NCBI GenBank assembly: GCA_030144965.1
Contig: JAMPUU010000018.1
Span: 1-64,000 of the forward strand
Direction: 5' to 3'
DNA: 64,000 nucleotides
From: Nitrospira sp. BO4
Lineage (GTDB): Bacteria; Nitrospirota; Nitrospiria; Nitrospirales; Nitrospiraceae
Shown: positions 54,101 to 61,823 of the stretch, piece by piece
How the letters are laid out: each line of letters starts with the position of its first letter
Numbering within the stretch: the stretch's first letter is position 1
Made by a program: the position numbers and the translations under genes
The notes under the pieces: generated by a model
Told to the model about the DNA's origin: nothing
The model's database searches: none
What the model saw: the letters and a program-made list of their open reading frames with translations, nothing else

Positions 54101-56961
54101 CGGTGCTGTGGGCGCATGGGATTTCAGGCGATCTGCCCATCGTGTTGGCCTGCATCGACAAAACGGATGACATCGACATTGTCCGGCAGTTGCTCCGGGC
54201 ACATGAATACTGGCGGATGAGGCAATTATCGACCGATGTGATCATTCTGAACGAGAAGGCCACGTCGTATGAGCAGGGGCTGCAAGGCGTCCTGGAAGGG
54301 CTGGTGCGGGGCAGTCAATTGCGTCTCTGCCCGGATACCGGTGGGGCGCGAGGTGGTATTTATCTTCTGCGGACCGACCTGGTCTCCGCACAAGATCGGA
54401 TCCTGCTGCAGCAGCTTGCTCGGGTCGTCCTACTCGGCTGGCGCGGCACTTTGGCGGAGCAGATTACTCGGTTACAGCGCAGGCACAGTGTGGCGCCGTT
54501 GAACCTGCCCACGCGGCGTGCCGGCAGACGTCTGGACGTGCCGTTGCCTGAACGAGAACTCGAATTCTTCAACGGCTTGGGCGGCTTCGCAGATGATGGG
54601 CGCGAATACGTCACGATTCTCGGCGAAGGGCTGCGAACGCCACGACCCTGGATCAACGTCATCGCGAACCCGTCGTTCGGCTTCCTCGTGTCGGAATCAG
54701 GCTCCGGGTTTACATGGTCGCTGAACAGCCGCGAGAATCAATTGACACCCTGGTCGAATGATCCTGTAACCGATCCGTCGGGAGAGGTGCTCTATCTTCG
54801 CGATGACGACTCGAAGGAGATTTGGAGTCCCACGGCCCTGCCGATTCGTGATGACCCGGCACCCTATGTCGCCTGTCACGGGCAGGGTTATAGCCGTTTC
54901 CACCATGGTTCACACGGCGTCCTACTCGAATTGCTGCAATTTGTGCCGCCTGAAGATCCGATCAAGATCTCTCGCCTTTCCCTGCAGAATGCGTCCGGCC
55001 GCTCGCGTCGCCTTTCTGTCACGGCCTATGCTGAATGGGTACTTGGGAACTCCCGCAGTGACTCCGCGCCGTACATCATCACCGAGATCGATCCGGAGAC
55101 CGGCGCCCTCTTCGCACGCAGTATGTTAGGCGGCGAGTTCGCTGGTCGCATCGCCTTCTCCGATCTTGCCGGAAAACACACCTCGTGGACCGGCGACCGC
55201 ACGGAATTCCTCGGCCGTAATGGGACTTTTGACCGTCCCCTGGCATTGGAAAAGGGAGGTGAATTATCCGGTAGGGTCGGGGCGGGTCTCGACGCTTGTG
55301 GGACTCTTCAACTGTCGATCGAGTTGGAGGCAGGCGAACAAGCGGAGGTTATCTGGTTTCTTGGTCAGACAGCGGAGAGAGAGCAGGCGCGTCTCCTGCT
55401 TCATCGCTACCGTGGGGCGGACGTCGACGCGCTCCTCCGTGAGGTCACTCGCCGATGGGACGACGTGCTGGGTGTTGTACAGGTCCGTACGCCGGAGCGC
55501 GCCATGGATGTCTTGTTGAATCGCTGGGTGCTCTATCAGACGCTGGTGTGCCGCGTCTGGGCACGAGCGGCGTTCTATCAGTTGAGCGGGGCGTACGGGT
55601 TTCGCGATCAACTCCAGGACGTCATGGCCCTTAGCGTGGCGGATCGCGATATCACACGCGAGCATCTGCTACGAGCGGCAGGGCGGCAGTTTCTCGAGGG
55701 TGACGTCCAGCATTGGTGGCATCCTCCGTCCGGACGCGGCGTGCGAACCCGCATTTCCGACGATCTGCTCTGGTTGCCGTACGCGGTGATCCAGTTTCTT
55801 GAAGTCACCGGCGATATGACCGTGCTGGACGAAATGGTGCCATTTCTCGAAGGACCTGTGTTAGTGGATGGACAACATGAATCCTATTTTGAGCCGCGAG
55901 TGTCCCAGATGTGCGCCACTCTCTTCGAACATTGCGCGCGCGCGCTGGACCGAAGCCTTGTCGTCGGTTGTCACGGCCTTCCGCTCATGGGCACCGGAGA
56001 TTGGAATGACGGGATGAACCGAGTCGGCCAACTGGGCAAAGGGGAAAGCGTCTGGCTGGGTTGGTTTCTCCATACCGTGCTCTGGGAGTTCGCCAAGGTG
56101 GCGGCCCAACGCGGTGAGCATGGTCGTGCTGAAACGTGGCGTTTGCACGTCAGTGCATTGAAAGCCGCGATCGAGCGGGACGGTTGGGACGGAGAATGGT
56201 ACCGCCGCGCGTACTTCGATGATGGGACGCCGCTCGGTTCCGCGGGAGATCCAGAATGCCGCATCGATTCGATTGTCCAGTCCTGGGGAGTGATCAGTGG
56301 CGCGGCAGACCCAGGCCGCGCGGCACGTGCCATGGCCGCGGTGGAACGGCATCTGGTGAATCGGCGGGACGGGCTGATCCGTCTTTTGGCACCACCGTTC
56401 GACCGAATGCCGAAGGATCCCGGCTATATCAAGGGCTATGTCCCGGGCATTCGAGAAAACGGCGGCCAATACACCCATGCATCCGTTTGGACCGTGCTGG
56501 CATTCGCAGCCCTGGGTGACGGGGACAAGGCCGGCGAGTTGTTCCGCATGTTAAATCCTGTTCATCGAATTTCTTCGCGAGCGAACGTCCAGCGCTACAA
56601 AGTCGAGCCCTACGTGGTAGCCGGTGACGTGTACGCCGAGCCGCCGCACATTGGGCGCGGGGGATGGACTTGGTACAGCGGATCAGCGGGTTGGCTCTAC
56701 CGGGCCGGTATGGAATGGATGCTGGGTTTCCGCTTGCGCGGTGCCATGCTCTCCATCGATCCTTGTATTCCACGTCACTGGCCGGGGTACTCGATTCGTT
56801 TCCGGTATCATTCGGCGGTTTACAACATCACATTGGAAAATCCACGTCATGTGAGCCGCGGCGTGGCGCTGACTGAACTGGATGGCAAAGCGTCGACAGA
56901 CAATACGAACATCCTGCTCGTCGTCGACGGCGAGCACCAGATTCGCATCGTGCTCGGTTGA
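48160..56961 (+). CDS. Cyclic beta-1,2-glucan synthase (GT84 plus GH94)
   Basis: The protein has 2933 residues, the size of NdvB/Cgs proteins. The N-terminal part has membrane segments near 410-470 and 820-1000. Between them is a GT84-type glycosyltransferase with FVITLDADTRLPHGAAHRLI and KGIYEIDAFEAAL. The C-terminal half has two carbohydrate-binding beta domains and a GH94 phosphorylase with PLMGTGDWNDGMNRVGQLGK and GGWTWYSGSAGWLYR, which trims chain length. It makes periplasmic cyclic glucan for osmoprotection or surface interaction. ATG 48160 has a weak ribosome site. No transporter such as NdvA is adjacent. Confidence 0.95.
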   Translation: MNTIFSPVAKSAELEEPIRAELFGIERLEQHAASLAAAQVVTDEARVGRLLTPRVLANGRVLVKSYQSIARTIRDEKAITPAAEWFVDNFHIVDEQLREIIDDLPPGYYRQLPKLTSGHLQDHPRVFGVAWAFVAHTDSRFDPDMLRRFVTAYQRVQPLTIGELWAVAISLRVVLVENLRRLAERIVHSREARLEADELADSLLGSGASVLESPAKALRRFEHSPLDTAFAVQLVQRLRDLDPKVRPVLLWLDERLAAQGSTADDMVHDEHLQQAAMSVTVRNIITSMRLTSEFNWAEFVEAVSLVDQILRCDSRYAEMDFVTRDTYRHAIEDLSRGTGLSELEVTTRVVDRARLAGVEPHTSEQPERDRHTDPGYYLISQGRRAFERELGYRVSWKRRLLRWYVQASAPGYLGSLAAMTAMVLAFPLWHAAEAGVTVAGLVCLGLIALVPASDLAMALINRAVMAILGPRSLPRMALRNGIPKELRTMVVVPTLLTSRNSIDELVERLEVHYLANADDDLRFALLSDWRDAPSESISGDAELLARAVEGIAHLNKRYGAAAGGGSRFALFHRRRVWNESEQVWMGWERKRGKLHELNQWLRGSTSTTFMSVNGQFPEAIPSVRFVITLDADTRLPHGAAHRLIGTMAHPLNRPRFDRFAGRVVEGYGVVQPRITPSLPGSGAGSYYQQTFSGPSGIDPYASAVSDVYQDLFQEGSYTGKGIYEIDAFEAALAGKVPDNAMLSHDLFEGLFARAALATDIELFEAFPDHYEAAAARQHRWARGDWQLLPWLFGRGHTGSEPHRAVVIPTIGRWKILDNLRRTLSAPAAFLTLMVGWMLPETSAWVWAGFILTTIAIPSLLSFVLGLYPRRSGIALRTHFRGANIDLALAARQIALTVTFLAHQAWLMTDAIVRTLGRLVFTHARMLEWVTAAQAEGAYTCNLTGMYRRMAGGVMLAVVAAGGVAVLGRSESWAAAAPFVLLWISAPAVARWVSLPPRLTRAEPISPADARTLRSIARRTWRFFETFVSPEDHALPPDNFQEDPKPVVAHRTSPTNIGLYLLSTLVARDLGWLGTLDATKRLEATLATMSRLELFRGHFYNWYDTRTLQPLDPKYVSSVDSGNLAGHLLVLGNGCRELIQQSSIEGDLFAGIDDAIQLLRGALEEVSDQRQTHTVTKKQLSQAVDVLAMELLSRPVDAAGWTARFGRLNALSHTVSDMAQTLGQERSDEPDGELRAWADAVRACVDSHLRDVELFLPWVRFSAKDRAALFNHPSEPSPEWAVIAPFFHPMPTLAAAPERFADALRALEHLREHVRSGPIQDQATLARITLLADAIQQSVADITVLTRRLMAIAQNVEHMVHAMDFTFLFDPIRKLLSIGYRVPENSLDPSCYDLLASEARLSSFIAIAKGDVPSSHWFHLGRALTPVGDGSALVSWSGSIFEYLMPALVMRFPAGSLLCRTYELIVHRQIQYGRERGVPWGVSESAYNARDLDLTYQYSSFGVPGLGLKRGLSEDVVIAPYATALAAMIDPMEATQGFARLAEAGGRGTYGFYEALDYTGTRVPEGKDVAIVRAYMSHHQGMSLVSIANVLNNGVMRSRFHAEPIVRATELLLQERTPRDVPVTRPRAEEVAAAAQVRDLIPPVARRFTSPHEATPRTHLLSNGRYAVMLTTAGSGYSRWQDIAVTRWREDATRDCWGSHIFLRDMVTGSVWSAGYQPSGAEADAYEASFSEERAEIIRRDGDWSTTCEVVVSSEDDAEMRRISVTNMGASARELQVTSYAELSLVSQAADVAHPAFANLFVQTEFVPDYGVLLATRRRRSDEEATVWAAQVVVVEGESIGDLQYETDRARFLGRGHHVRTAVSVIGGRPLSNTVGSVLDPVMSLRRTVRVPPGETVRVVFSTIIGPARDQVLELADKYSDPRVFERALSLAWTQSRVQLHHLGIGADEAQLFQRLANAVLYADVSMRPSSEVLSEGTVDRAVLWAHGISGDLPIVLACIDKTDDIDIVRQLLRAHEYWRMRQLSTDVIILNEKATSYEQGLQGVLEGLVRGSQLRLCPDTGGARGGIYLLRTDLVSAQDRILLQQLARVVLLGWRGTLAEQITRLQRRHSVAPLNLPTRRAGRRLDVPLPERELEFFNGLGGFADDGREYVTILGEGLRTPRPWINVIANPSFGFLVSESGSGFTWSLNSRENQLTPWSNDPVTDPSGEVLYLRDDDSKEIWSPTALPIRDDPAPYVACHGQGYSRFHHGSHGVLLELLQFVPPEDPIKISRLSLQNASGRSRRLSVTAYAEWVLGNSRSDSAPYIITEIDPETGALFARSMLGGEFAGRIAFSDLAGKHTSWTGDRTEFLGRNGTFDRPLALEKGGELSGRVGAGLDACGTLQLSIELEAGEQAEVIWFLGQTAEREQARLLLHRYRGADVDALLREVTRRWDDVLGVVQVRTPERAMDVLLNRWVLYQTLVCRVWARAAFYQLSGAYGFRDQLQDVMALSVADRDITREHLLRAAGRQFLEGDVQHWWHPPSGRGVRTRISDDLLWLPYAVIQFLEVTGDMTVLDEMVPFLEGPVLVDGQHESYFEPRVSQMCATLFEHCARALDRSLVVGCHGLPLMGTGDWNDGMNRVGQLGKGESVWLGWFLHTVLWEFAKVAAQRGEHGRAETWRLHVSALKAAIERDGWDGEWYRRAYFDDGTPLGSAGDPECRIDSIVQSWGVISGAADPGRAARAMAAVERHLVNRRDGLIRLLAPPFDRMPKDPGYIKGYVPGIRENGGQYTHASVWTVLAFAALGDGDKAGELFRMLNPVHRISSRANVQRYKVEPYVVAGDVYAEPPHIGRGGWTWYSGSAGWLYRAGMEWMLGFRLRGAMLSIDPCIPRHWPGYSIRFRYHSAVYNITLENPRHVSRGVALTELDGKASTDNTNILLVVDGEHQIRIVLG

Positions 56962-56979
56962 TACGGGCGGGGTGGGATA

Positions 56980-57148
56980 GTGACCAAGGAAGACATCATG
57001 GACCGCGATCGAAGAAGCGGTGAAGACGATGGAGGAACAGCACCTGCTGAATCTTCCTGTGAAGAAGGATGGGAGGGTTGCCTACTCTGTGACACGGCAC
57101 GATCTCCTGCGAGCCTGGATTGGTATCGGCACTTCGGGCGAGGACTGA
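56980..57148 (+). pseudogene. CBS-domain gene remnant
   Basis: GTG 56980 reads VTKEDIMD and then, in a shifted frame, IEEAVKTMEEQHLLNLPVKK and YSVTRHDLLRAWIGIGTSGE before TGA 57146. Both pieces match the second CBS motif of the protein at 33188 (TAQDIM and IEEAVKMMEE). A deletion of about 20 bases joined them out of frame. The first CBS motif is absent. Confidence 0.7.
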
Positions 57149-57171
57149 GAAAAGTCGCCTTCGCAACGGAC

Positions 57172-57208
57172 AAAGGGGCAACCGAGGCCGGATCGGTCCG
57201 GCCCCTTT
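57172..57208 (+). terminator. Hairpin terminator after the CBS remnant
   Basis: AAAGGGGC pairs with GCCCCTTT, with an inner GGCC/GGCC stem in the loop. It lies about 210 bases past the glucan synthase stop and probably serves that gene too. There is no long T run. Confidence 0.55.
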
Positions 57209-57512
57209 GGGGTCCTAGGTCTAGAAGCTGGCATGGAGGAAAGTTGACCGGTAGGGGGAGCGATGAGTGGGAGGATCGTTCGTAGGCACAGGGAGACGGG
57301 TGCCTCTTGGCGAACTGAGCCGTTCTGACCAGACCGTGAATTGTCTTTAGGGTAGACTCATTCCACATCTAACGCGAATGTCCTCTGGTTTCTGAAGGTC
57401 AGCACTCATAGCGGTGAGGGCGACCAGTTTGACGATTTTTGCGGCTGGTGCTCGACAGTACCTGCGAGCGAGCACAGGGCGACAGCTCATCATTTGAAAG
57501 AAGGAGTCTTGC
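57209..57512. other. Gap before the tandem-repeat secreted protein
   Basis: I see no gene. GAAAGAAGGAG at about 57497 is the ribosome site of the next gene. Confidence 0.4.
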
Positions 57513-58427
57513 ATGTCCACATTCTTGAAAACAGCTACTGCTCAGTGTTTCCTGGCTGCGGCTTGTTTCCTCGCTATCACGGCGACCCAGGTGAATGCCG
57601 ATGACCAGGTTTGGACGACCAAAGTAAATGGGGTGATCTCCGAGATGCGGTCTGGTCTCATCATGGTCACCACGTCCTGGGGCTCCATGAGTATCCAGTC
57701 TGATGCGCTGACCGAGGCTAAAGTTGGCGATGAGATTACCGTATGGGTGAATGAAAACAATGTGGTCATCGATGCCTACCCCAAGGGTGAAGCACGGCCA
57801 CATCACCGTTGGGTGAGAGGCAACCTGACCTACACGTCCGGGAATCAGGAAGCGATTACCCTCTGGACTCCGGAGGGCAAGAAGGACTTCATCGTGAAAC
57901 GAAATCGATCGAAGTTCGGGAGCTATGCTGAAGGCAGCCCGATCACCGTGCAGTTGAATGACAAGGGTGAAGTCATCGATGTACACCGCCGATTAGAATT
58001 GGAACTTGCCATTGCCCCGATGCCTCATGCCGACCCTGGTTCTCGGATCAAGCTGGAGGGCGTGGTGGCAGACATCAAGTCCGGGTTAGTCTTCGTGCAG
58101 ACATCCATGGGCCGCTACAGTGTGACTGCCAAGACGGCTCCGCAGGACGTCACGGTCGGCGATAAACTGACGCTCTGGGTGAGCAGCAATAATGTTGCGA
58201 TCGACCACCATGCGAAAGGGAAAGAGGGGGTGCATCGCCTCATCTCCGGCAAGCTGACCTATGCGTCGGCGGACTTGAAAGAGATCAAGCTCACGACACC
58301 GGAAGGGGAACGGACATTTGCGGTACAGCACGGAGAAACCAAACTCTCTGGGATGAAAGAGGGGACGCCGATCACCATCGAACTAAATGAAGCTGGCAAT
58401 GTGATCGAGATCCGGAAGGACGGATGA
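57513..58427 (+). CDS. Secreted protein with two tandem beta domains
   Basis: The protein has 304 residues with a signal peptide (about 1-29, ending VNADD). Two similar halves follow. Half one: VNGVISEMRSGLIMVTTSWG and VGDEITVWVNENNVVIDAYP. Half two: LEGVVADIKSGLVFVQTSMG and VGDKLTLWVSSNNVAIDHHA. Each half is about 125 residues, apparently a duplicated OB-like barrel unit. GAAGGAG precedes ATG 57513. No catalytic residues stand out; a binding role in the periplasm is likely. Confidence 0.75.
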   Translation: MSTFLKTATAQCFLAAACFLAITATQVNADDQVWTTKVNGVISEMRSGLIMVTTSWGSMSIQSDALTEAKVGDEITVWVNENNVVIDAYPKGEARPHHRWVRGNLTYTSGNQEAITLWTPEGKKDFIVKRNRSKFGSYAEGSPITVQLNDKGEVIDVHRRLELELAIAPMPHADPGSRIKLEGVVADIKSGLVFVQTSMGRYSVTAKTAPQDVTVGDKLTLWVSSNNVAIDHHAKGKEGVHRLISGKLTYASADLKEIKLTTPEGERTFAVQHGETKLSGMKEGTPITIELNEAGNVIEIRKDG

Positions 58428-58875
58428 GAGCGGACGGGTAAATGGAACCCGCGTCATGGTCGAGCTGAGCCTGTCCGGGGCTATTCATTTCGTGCCACGC
58501 GACCGGCTGTTTCGGAGTGTCGCGGTGCGGAATCTTCACGGTCATGGTTGTCAGTCAAATGTCAAGATTGATCCTGCCTCTTTGCATCTAGGTTGTGGCA
58601 TTAGGGGACAGGAGATCCGCCTTCCTCTGATCCGGAACGCCACAGTGTCCTTTGAGGGGATCCGCACAGCCGAGTATGGACTCTCCTCGTCATTTCGAAG
58701 TTCCGCGGATTTGAGCATACCGCATATCCGTTACAGAATGGCATTCCACATGCAGTTTCACGATTCGGTAGGATGACGAGGACTCATGAAGCGGGCCTGA
58801 TACAAGTACAACGCAGTGGGGATTCCCTCCCAGCCTGATTTATCAGAGATCTCTCACGCGATGGAGAGAATGAAG
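58428..58875. other. Gap with a doubtful frame
   Basis: A 106-residue frame from 58456 has no ribosome site and an unlikely composition. I do not annotate it. Confidence 0.35.
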
Positions 58876-59373
58876 ATGTCGACACCACACCATCCTCGAG
58901 ATAAAAAAGATCGATCGGTTCGAGCCCGAAAGCACGACCCCTACAAATCCAAGGGTAAGCTTCGGGAGCCGTCGGTGTGTCGTGAGTGCCATGCGGTGTA
59001 TCACAAGGGGAGGTGGGTGTGGGGGCCTGTCCCGGCGGATAGTCACGAGGTGATGTGTCCTGCCTGTGAACGGATCCGGGACCGCGTGCCAAGCGGGGTG
59101 CTTCTGCTGACGGGTGAGTTTGTCGCCAAGCATCGAGACGAGGTGCTTGGTCTTGCCCGCAATGAAGAGGCTCAGCTCAAATCCGAACATCCGCTGGCTC
59201 GAATCATCAAGATCGAGGACCACGCCGAAGCACCCGAAGGGGTGGTCATCACCACGACGGACCCCCATCTCGCGCGGCGCATCGGTGAGGCGTTGCATCA
59301 TGCCCATCGCGGCACATTCGCCTGTCATTATGAGGAGAATGAAGATCTGCTCCGTGCGAACTGGGAGAGCTAA
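58876..59373 (+). CDS. BCAM0308-family zinc-ribbon protein
   Basis: The protein has 165 residues. Four cysteines as CRECHAVYHKGRW and VMCPACERIRD form a zinc ribbon near the N-terminus. GEFVAKHRDEVLGLARNEE and VVITTTDPHLARRIGEALHH are hallmark stretches of the BCAM0308 family as I recall it. Its function is unknown; it has some likeness to NMD3-type ribosome-binding proteins. ATG 58876 has GGAGAG eight bases before it; ATG 58861 is in frame upstream. Confidence 0.75.
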   Translation: MSTPHHPRDKKDRSVRARKHDPYKSKGKLREPSVCRECHAVYHKGRWVWGPVPADSHEVMCPACERIRDRVPSGVLLLTGEFVAKHRDEVLGLARNEEAQLKSEHPLARIIKIEDHAEAPEGVVITTTDPHLARRIGEALHHAHRGTFACHYEENEDLLRANWES

Positions 59374-59485
59374 GCGGAGGACAAGAGTCGACATCTCTGT
59401 CGATTGAATGCGGTGGACGCGATGTCAGATGTTTTCCTTTCCAGGCAATGTCCGCTAAAGAGTGTGGTTGAGGAAGGAGCATCAT

Positions 59486-59662
59486 ATGCAGCTGACCCTG
59501 GCACAACAGGAGCAGGAGGTATTGTCCTGGGCGGTCGAGAGTGCCATCTCGGACCTCGGTACCGAGATCGGTCACACCGACAACCAGGCCATGCGGAAAG
59601 ACTTGCGAGAGCGAAAGGATGTCCTTTTGGCGATTCTTGACCGGCTCAAAGTCACCGCCTGA
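59486..59662 (+). CDS. Small helical hypothetical protein
   Basis: The protein has 58 residues, MQLTLAQQEQEVLSWAVESA, then TDNQAMRKDLRERKDVLLAI and RLKVTA. It is predicted to be two helices forming a hairpin. GGAAGGAGC precedes ATG 59486. Its helical hairpin plan is common among small stress proteins. No function is known to me. Confidence 0.65.
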   Translation: MQLTLAQQEQEVLSWAVESAISDLGTEIGHTDNQAMRKDLRERKDVLLAILDRLKVTA

Positions 59663-59883
59663 TTTCGGATGTCCAGAAAGCCGGAATCAAGGCGCATTCC
59701 CGCTCACGCCGATCCTGCATGAAGCGCTAACATCGAAACGTCTGGCCGTAATCGATTGTCCGGTGGTTGTGGAGACAATCTTCGATTGACCGCGCATCTG
59801 AAACACGTGCCTTAGCCCATTCTCTTTAAGTCTGTCTGAGTTACGCCATTATGTCATCCTACCGTCTTAGGAAGGAAGATCAC

Positions 59884-60288
59884 GTGTTCGTATGGCTGCT
59901 GGCTCTTACAATCGTCATTGGATTGCCTCTGTCAGGCTTCGCTCAATTCGTGGACAAAGGCGAGTATGTCGAGGTGGCCAAAGGTACGAAGCTTTGTCCT
60001 AACGTTATCCTGGAAAAATCGAAGGGGATGCTTGATCCAGAGAACGTCTATTGGCGAGTCACCAGTAAGGTACGGGCGAATGGCACGCAGACCGTCGTTG
60101 CAGTTGTCCTTGAAACACAGTATGACCGCAAAAGCGGTGAGACTACGATCAAGGAACGCCAGTATGATGAAGACTATGCCACGTTTTTCAAGAGATCCCC
60201 GGAGAACAAAGGGATGCTCCTCATGATCAGCCCGCAAGATGGACGAGTGGAAGCAACGGTGGAAATTTGCGGGAAGAAGAAGAAATAG
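59884..60288 (+). CDS. 'FAQF-DKGEYVEV' secreted family protein, copy 1
   Basis: The protein has 134 residues. A signal peptide (FVWLLALTIVIGLPLSGFA) precedes QFVDKGEYVEVAKGTKLC, WRVTSKVRANGTQTVVAVVL, a charged middle and VEATVEICGKKKK. Two cysteines may pair. GTG 59884 has AGGAAGGA nine bases upstream; ATG 59851 has none. Intact relative at 61824, truncated one at 35505. The role is unknown. Confidence 0.75.
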   Translation: MFVWLLALTIVIGLPLSGFAQFVDKGEYVEVAKGTKLCPNVILEKSKGMLDPENVYWRVTSKVRANGTQTVVAVVLETQYDRKSGETTIKERQYDEDYATFFKRSPENKGMLLMISPQDGRVEATVEICGKKKK

Positions 60289-60443
60289 AGTTCTGCCCCA
60301 GAGGCCCCTCATCCATCAGAGCGCTCCGTGCACGACGTCATGCGTTGTGGCTTGCTGGGACTGGTCGGTTAGACATGTGCGCATGAAGATTAACAAAAAA
60401 TGGTTAACATATGCTGCTAAAAGTAGACCGTGAAATATATAAA

Positions 60444-60646
60444 TTGACTAAATATGGTAAACTTGTGTATGCTAGTTTGTGCGAGGAGAGGTGACTCTCG
60501 GAGGGAAGTGTTCCTCATTCTTGCGCGCCATGAAAGTTGGGAACGTAACGTTGGTGTGTTGCTTCAAACTCTGACGTTCCAGTTTCGCTGACTGTCCCAT
60601 CCTTTGCGCTTCCCGCATCCTTCCTAGCGCGATCGATTCCTCAGTC
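60444..60646 (+). promoter_or_regulatory. Promoter and structured leader, copy 4 of 4
   Basis: TTGACT (60444) and TATGCT (60468) are 18 bases apart. CTCTGACGTTCCAG follows at 60570, then GACTG (60590) to CAGTC (60642-60646). The inner stem is TGCGC with GCGCG, where the C to T change still allows a G-T pair. That compensating change supports an RNA structure. The next gene is 60816. Confidence 0.6.
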
Positions 60647-60815
60647 TCCGCCGCTTCAATGCCAGAGCGCCGACGATGGTCTTGTGAGGGTGCCCTCATA
60701 GACCGATCTTGAGGCTTCAGCCTGTTGCCTTGCTGACAGAGGTGACCTCCCGGTCACAGATCGGGATCGTCGTCTGTCGAGGAGATAGTGGGCTGTACAA
60801 CAAAGGGAGGCCATC

Positions 60816-61127
60816 ATGAAGCTCTTTACGATGACGCTGATGGGACTCGTGTTCGGAATGGCAGCACTTGCTCTGGCGAATCCGGTAATGCTCCCCAAGC
60901 ATCCCGGATATCCGTCAAGGGGAGAGTTTGCGAACGATACGGGTCGGAAAAACTTGACCTATAGCCAGTCTATGGAGGAGGCCGCGAGGTCCGGAGATAC
61001 AACCGTGAGCACCGTGCTGATCGATCCTAAGGGTCCCGAGGCCCACGAGATCCAAGTTGTCGAACCATTGTCGAAAGGGGCAGCTGAACAACCGGTGAAA
61101 AAGGACATGCGGATACAAAAGAAATAA
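60816..61127 (+). CDS. Small secreted protein
   Basis: The protein has 103 residues. A signal peptide (KLFTMTLMGLVFGMAALALA) precedes a mature part NPVMLPKHPGYPSRGEFAND, then a helix and a Lys-rich end (KKDMRIQKK). No cysteine. AAAGGGAGG precedes ATG 60816. It follows leader copy 4. It is not related in sequence to the secreted pair at 18927 and 36838. Function unknown. Confidence 0.7.
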   Translation: MKLFTMTLMGLVFGMAALALANPVMLPKHPGYPSRGEFANDTGRKNLTYSQSMEEAARSGDTTVSTVLIDPKGPEAHEIQVVEPLSKGAAEQPVKKDMRIQKK

Positions 61128-61261
61128 TACAGAAGCGTCGGGACGGATGGCAGCCATGGGAATAATTCGAGCAATCGTCGGCGGATGGAGCGAACGTGAT
61201 CGCGTGGGGCCTTGCGGTCATGTTCCTACATGTTAGGCCATGCATGAAGGAGACAGCCATC

Positions 61262-61630
61262 ATGAACAAGCACTATACGATATGGCGAGCAATCTTGATT
61301 GCGGCCACGGTGATTGGCCTGGCAGGGATTGTGGGTGAAATGGTTTGGAGCGCCGATAAAGGGAAATTCAACGCGGCGGATGTTATTACCGTGGCAACCT
61401 CCGCCAAGATCACGGTTCAGGGGGCGGCAGAGACGGCGTTGGCCAGTGTCGCAGGACAGGTCATTGAGGCGAAATTGGAGAAAAGAGCGGACAAGACTGT
61501 ATGGATGGTCGAAATCCTGACCGCCAAAGAATCGATTATGACGGTCTATGTCGATGCCGTTTCAGGATCGATGATGATGACCGAAGAAAAGGTGCCTCAG
61601 AAGAATCCGGTTCAAGGCCAGACATCATGA
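61262..61630 (+). CDS. PepSY-like membrane-anchored protein
   Basis: The protein has 122 residues. A signal-anchor (WRAILIAATVIGLAGIVGEM) precedes a small domain with VAGQVIEAKLEKRADKTVWM and EILTAKESIMTVYVDAVSGS, the PepSY pattern of two strands and a D-x-x-xG turn. PepSY domains inhibit peptidases or act in envelope sensing. GGAGACAG precedes ATG 61262. It is between two secreted-protein genes on the same strand. Confidence 0.75.
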   Translation: MNKHYTIWRAILIAATVIGLAGIVGEMVWSADKGKFNAADVITVATSAKITVQGAAETALASVAGQVIEAKLEKRADKTVWMVEILTAKESIMTVYVDAVSGSMMMTEEKVPQKNPVQGQTS

Positions 61631-61823
61631 CGTGGTTTAGTGCAGGATTTGATCGAGGAGAGAGGGGAGCAGATCTTAGACCAAGCATCCTGTAAGAGGG
61701 GCTTGGAAGGAGACGAGTACGGAACGCTTCTACGAATTTCTTGGAAAGGAAAGGTCTAGACGTCAGCCTGTGCCACCAATCTGCTCGATTGCGCTGATGC
61801 TTTCCCGATGAAGGAGGGGCGAC

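Noticed and set aside
58456-58776. 106-residue plus-strand frame
   Set aside because: No ribosome site and no family pattern; probably spurious.
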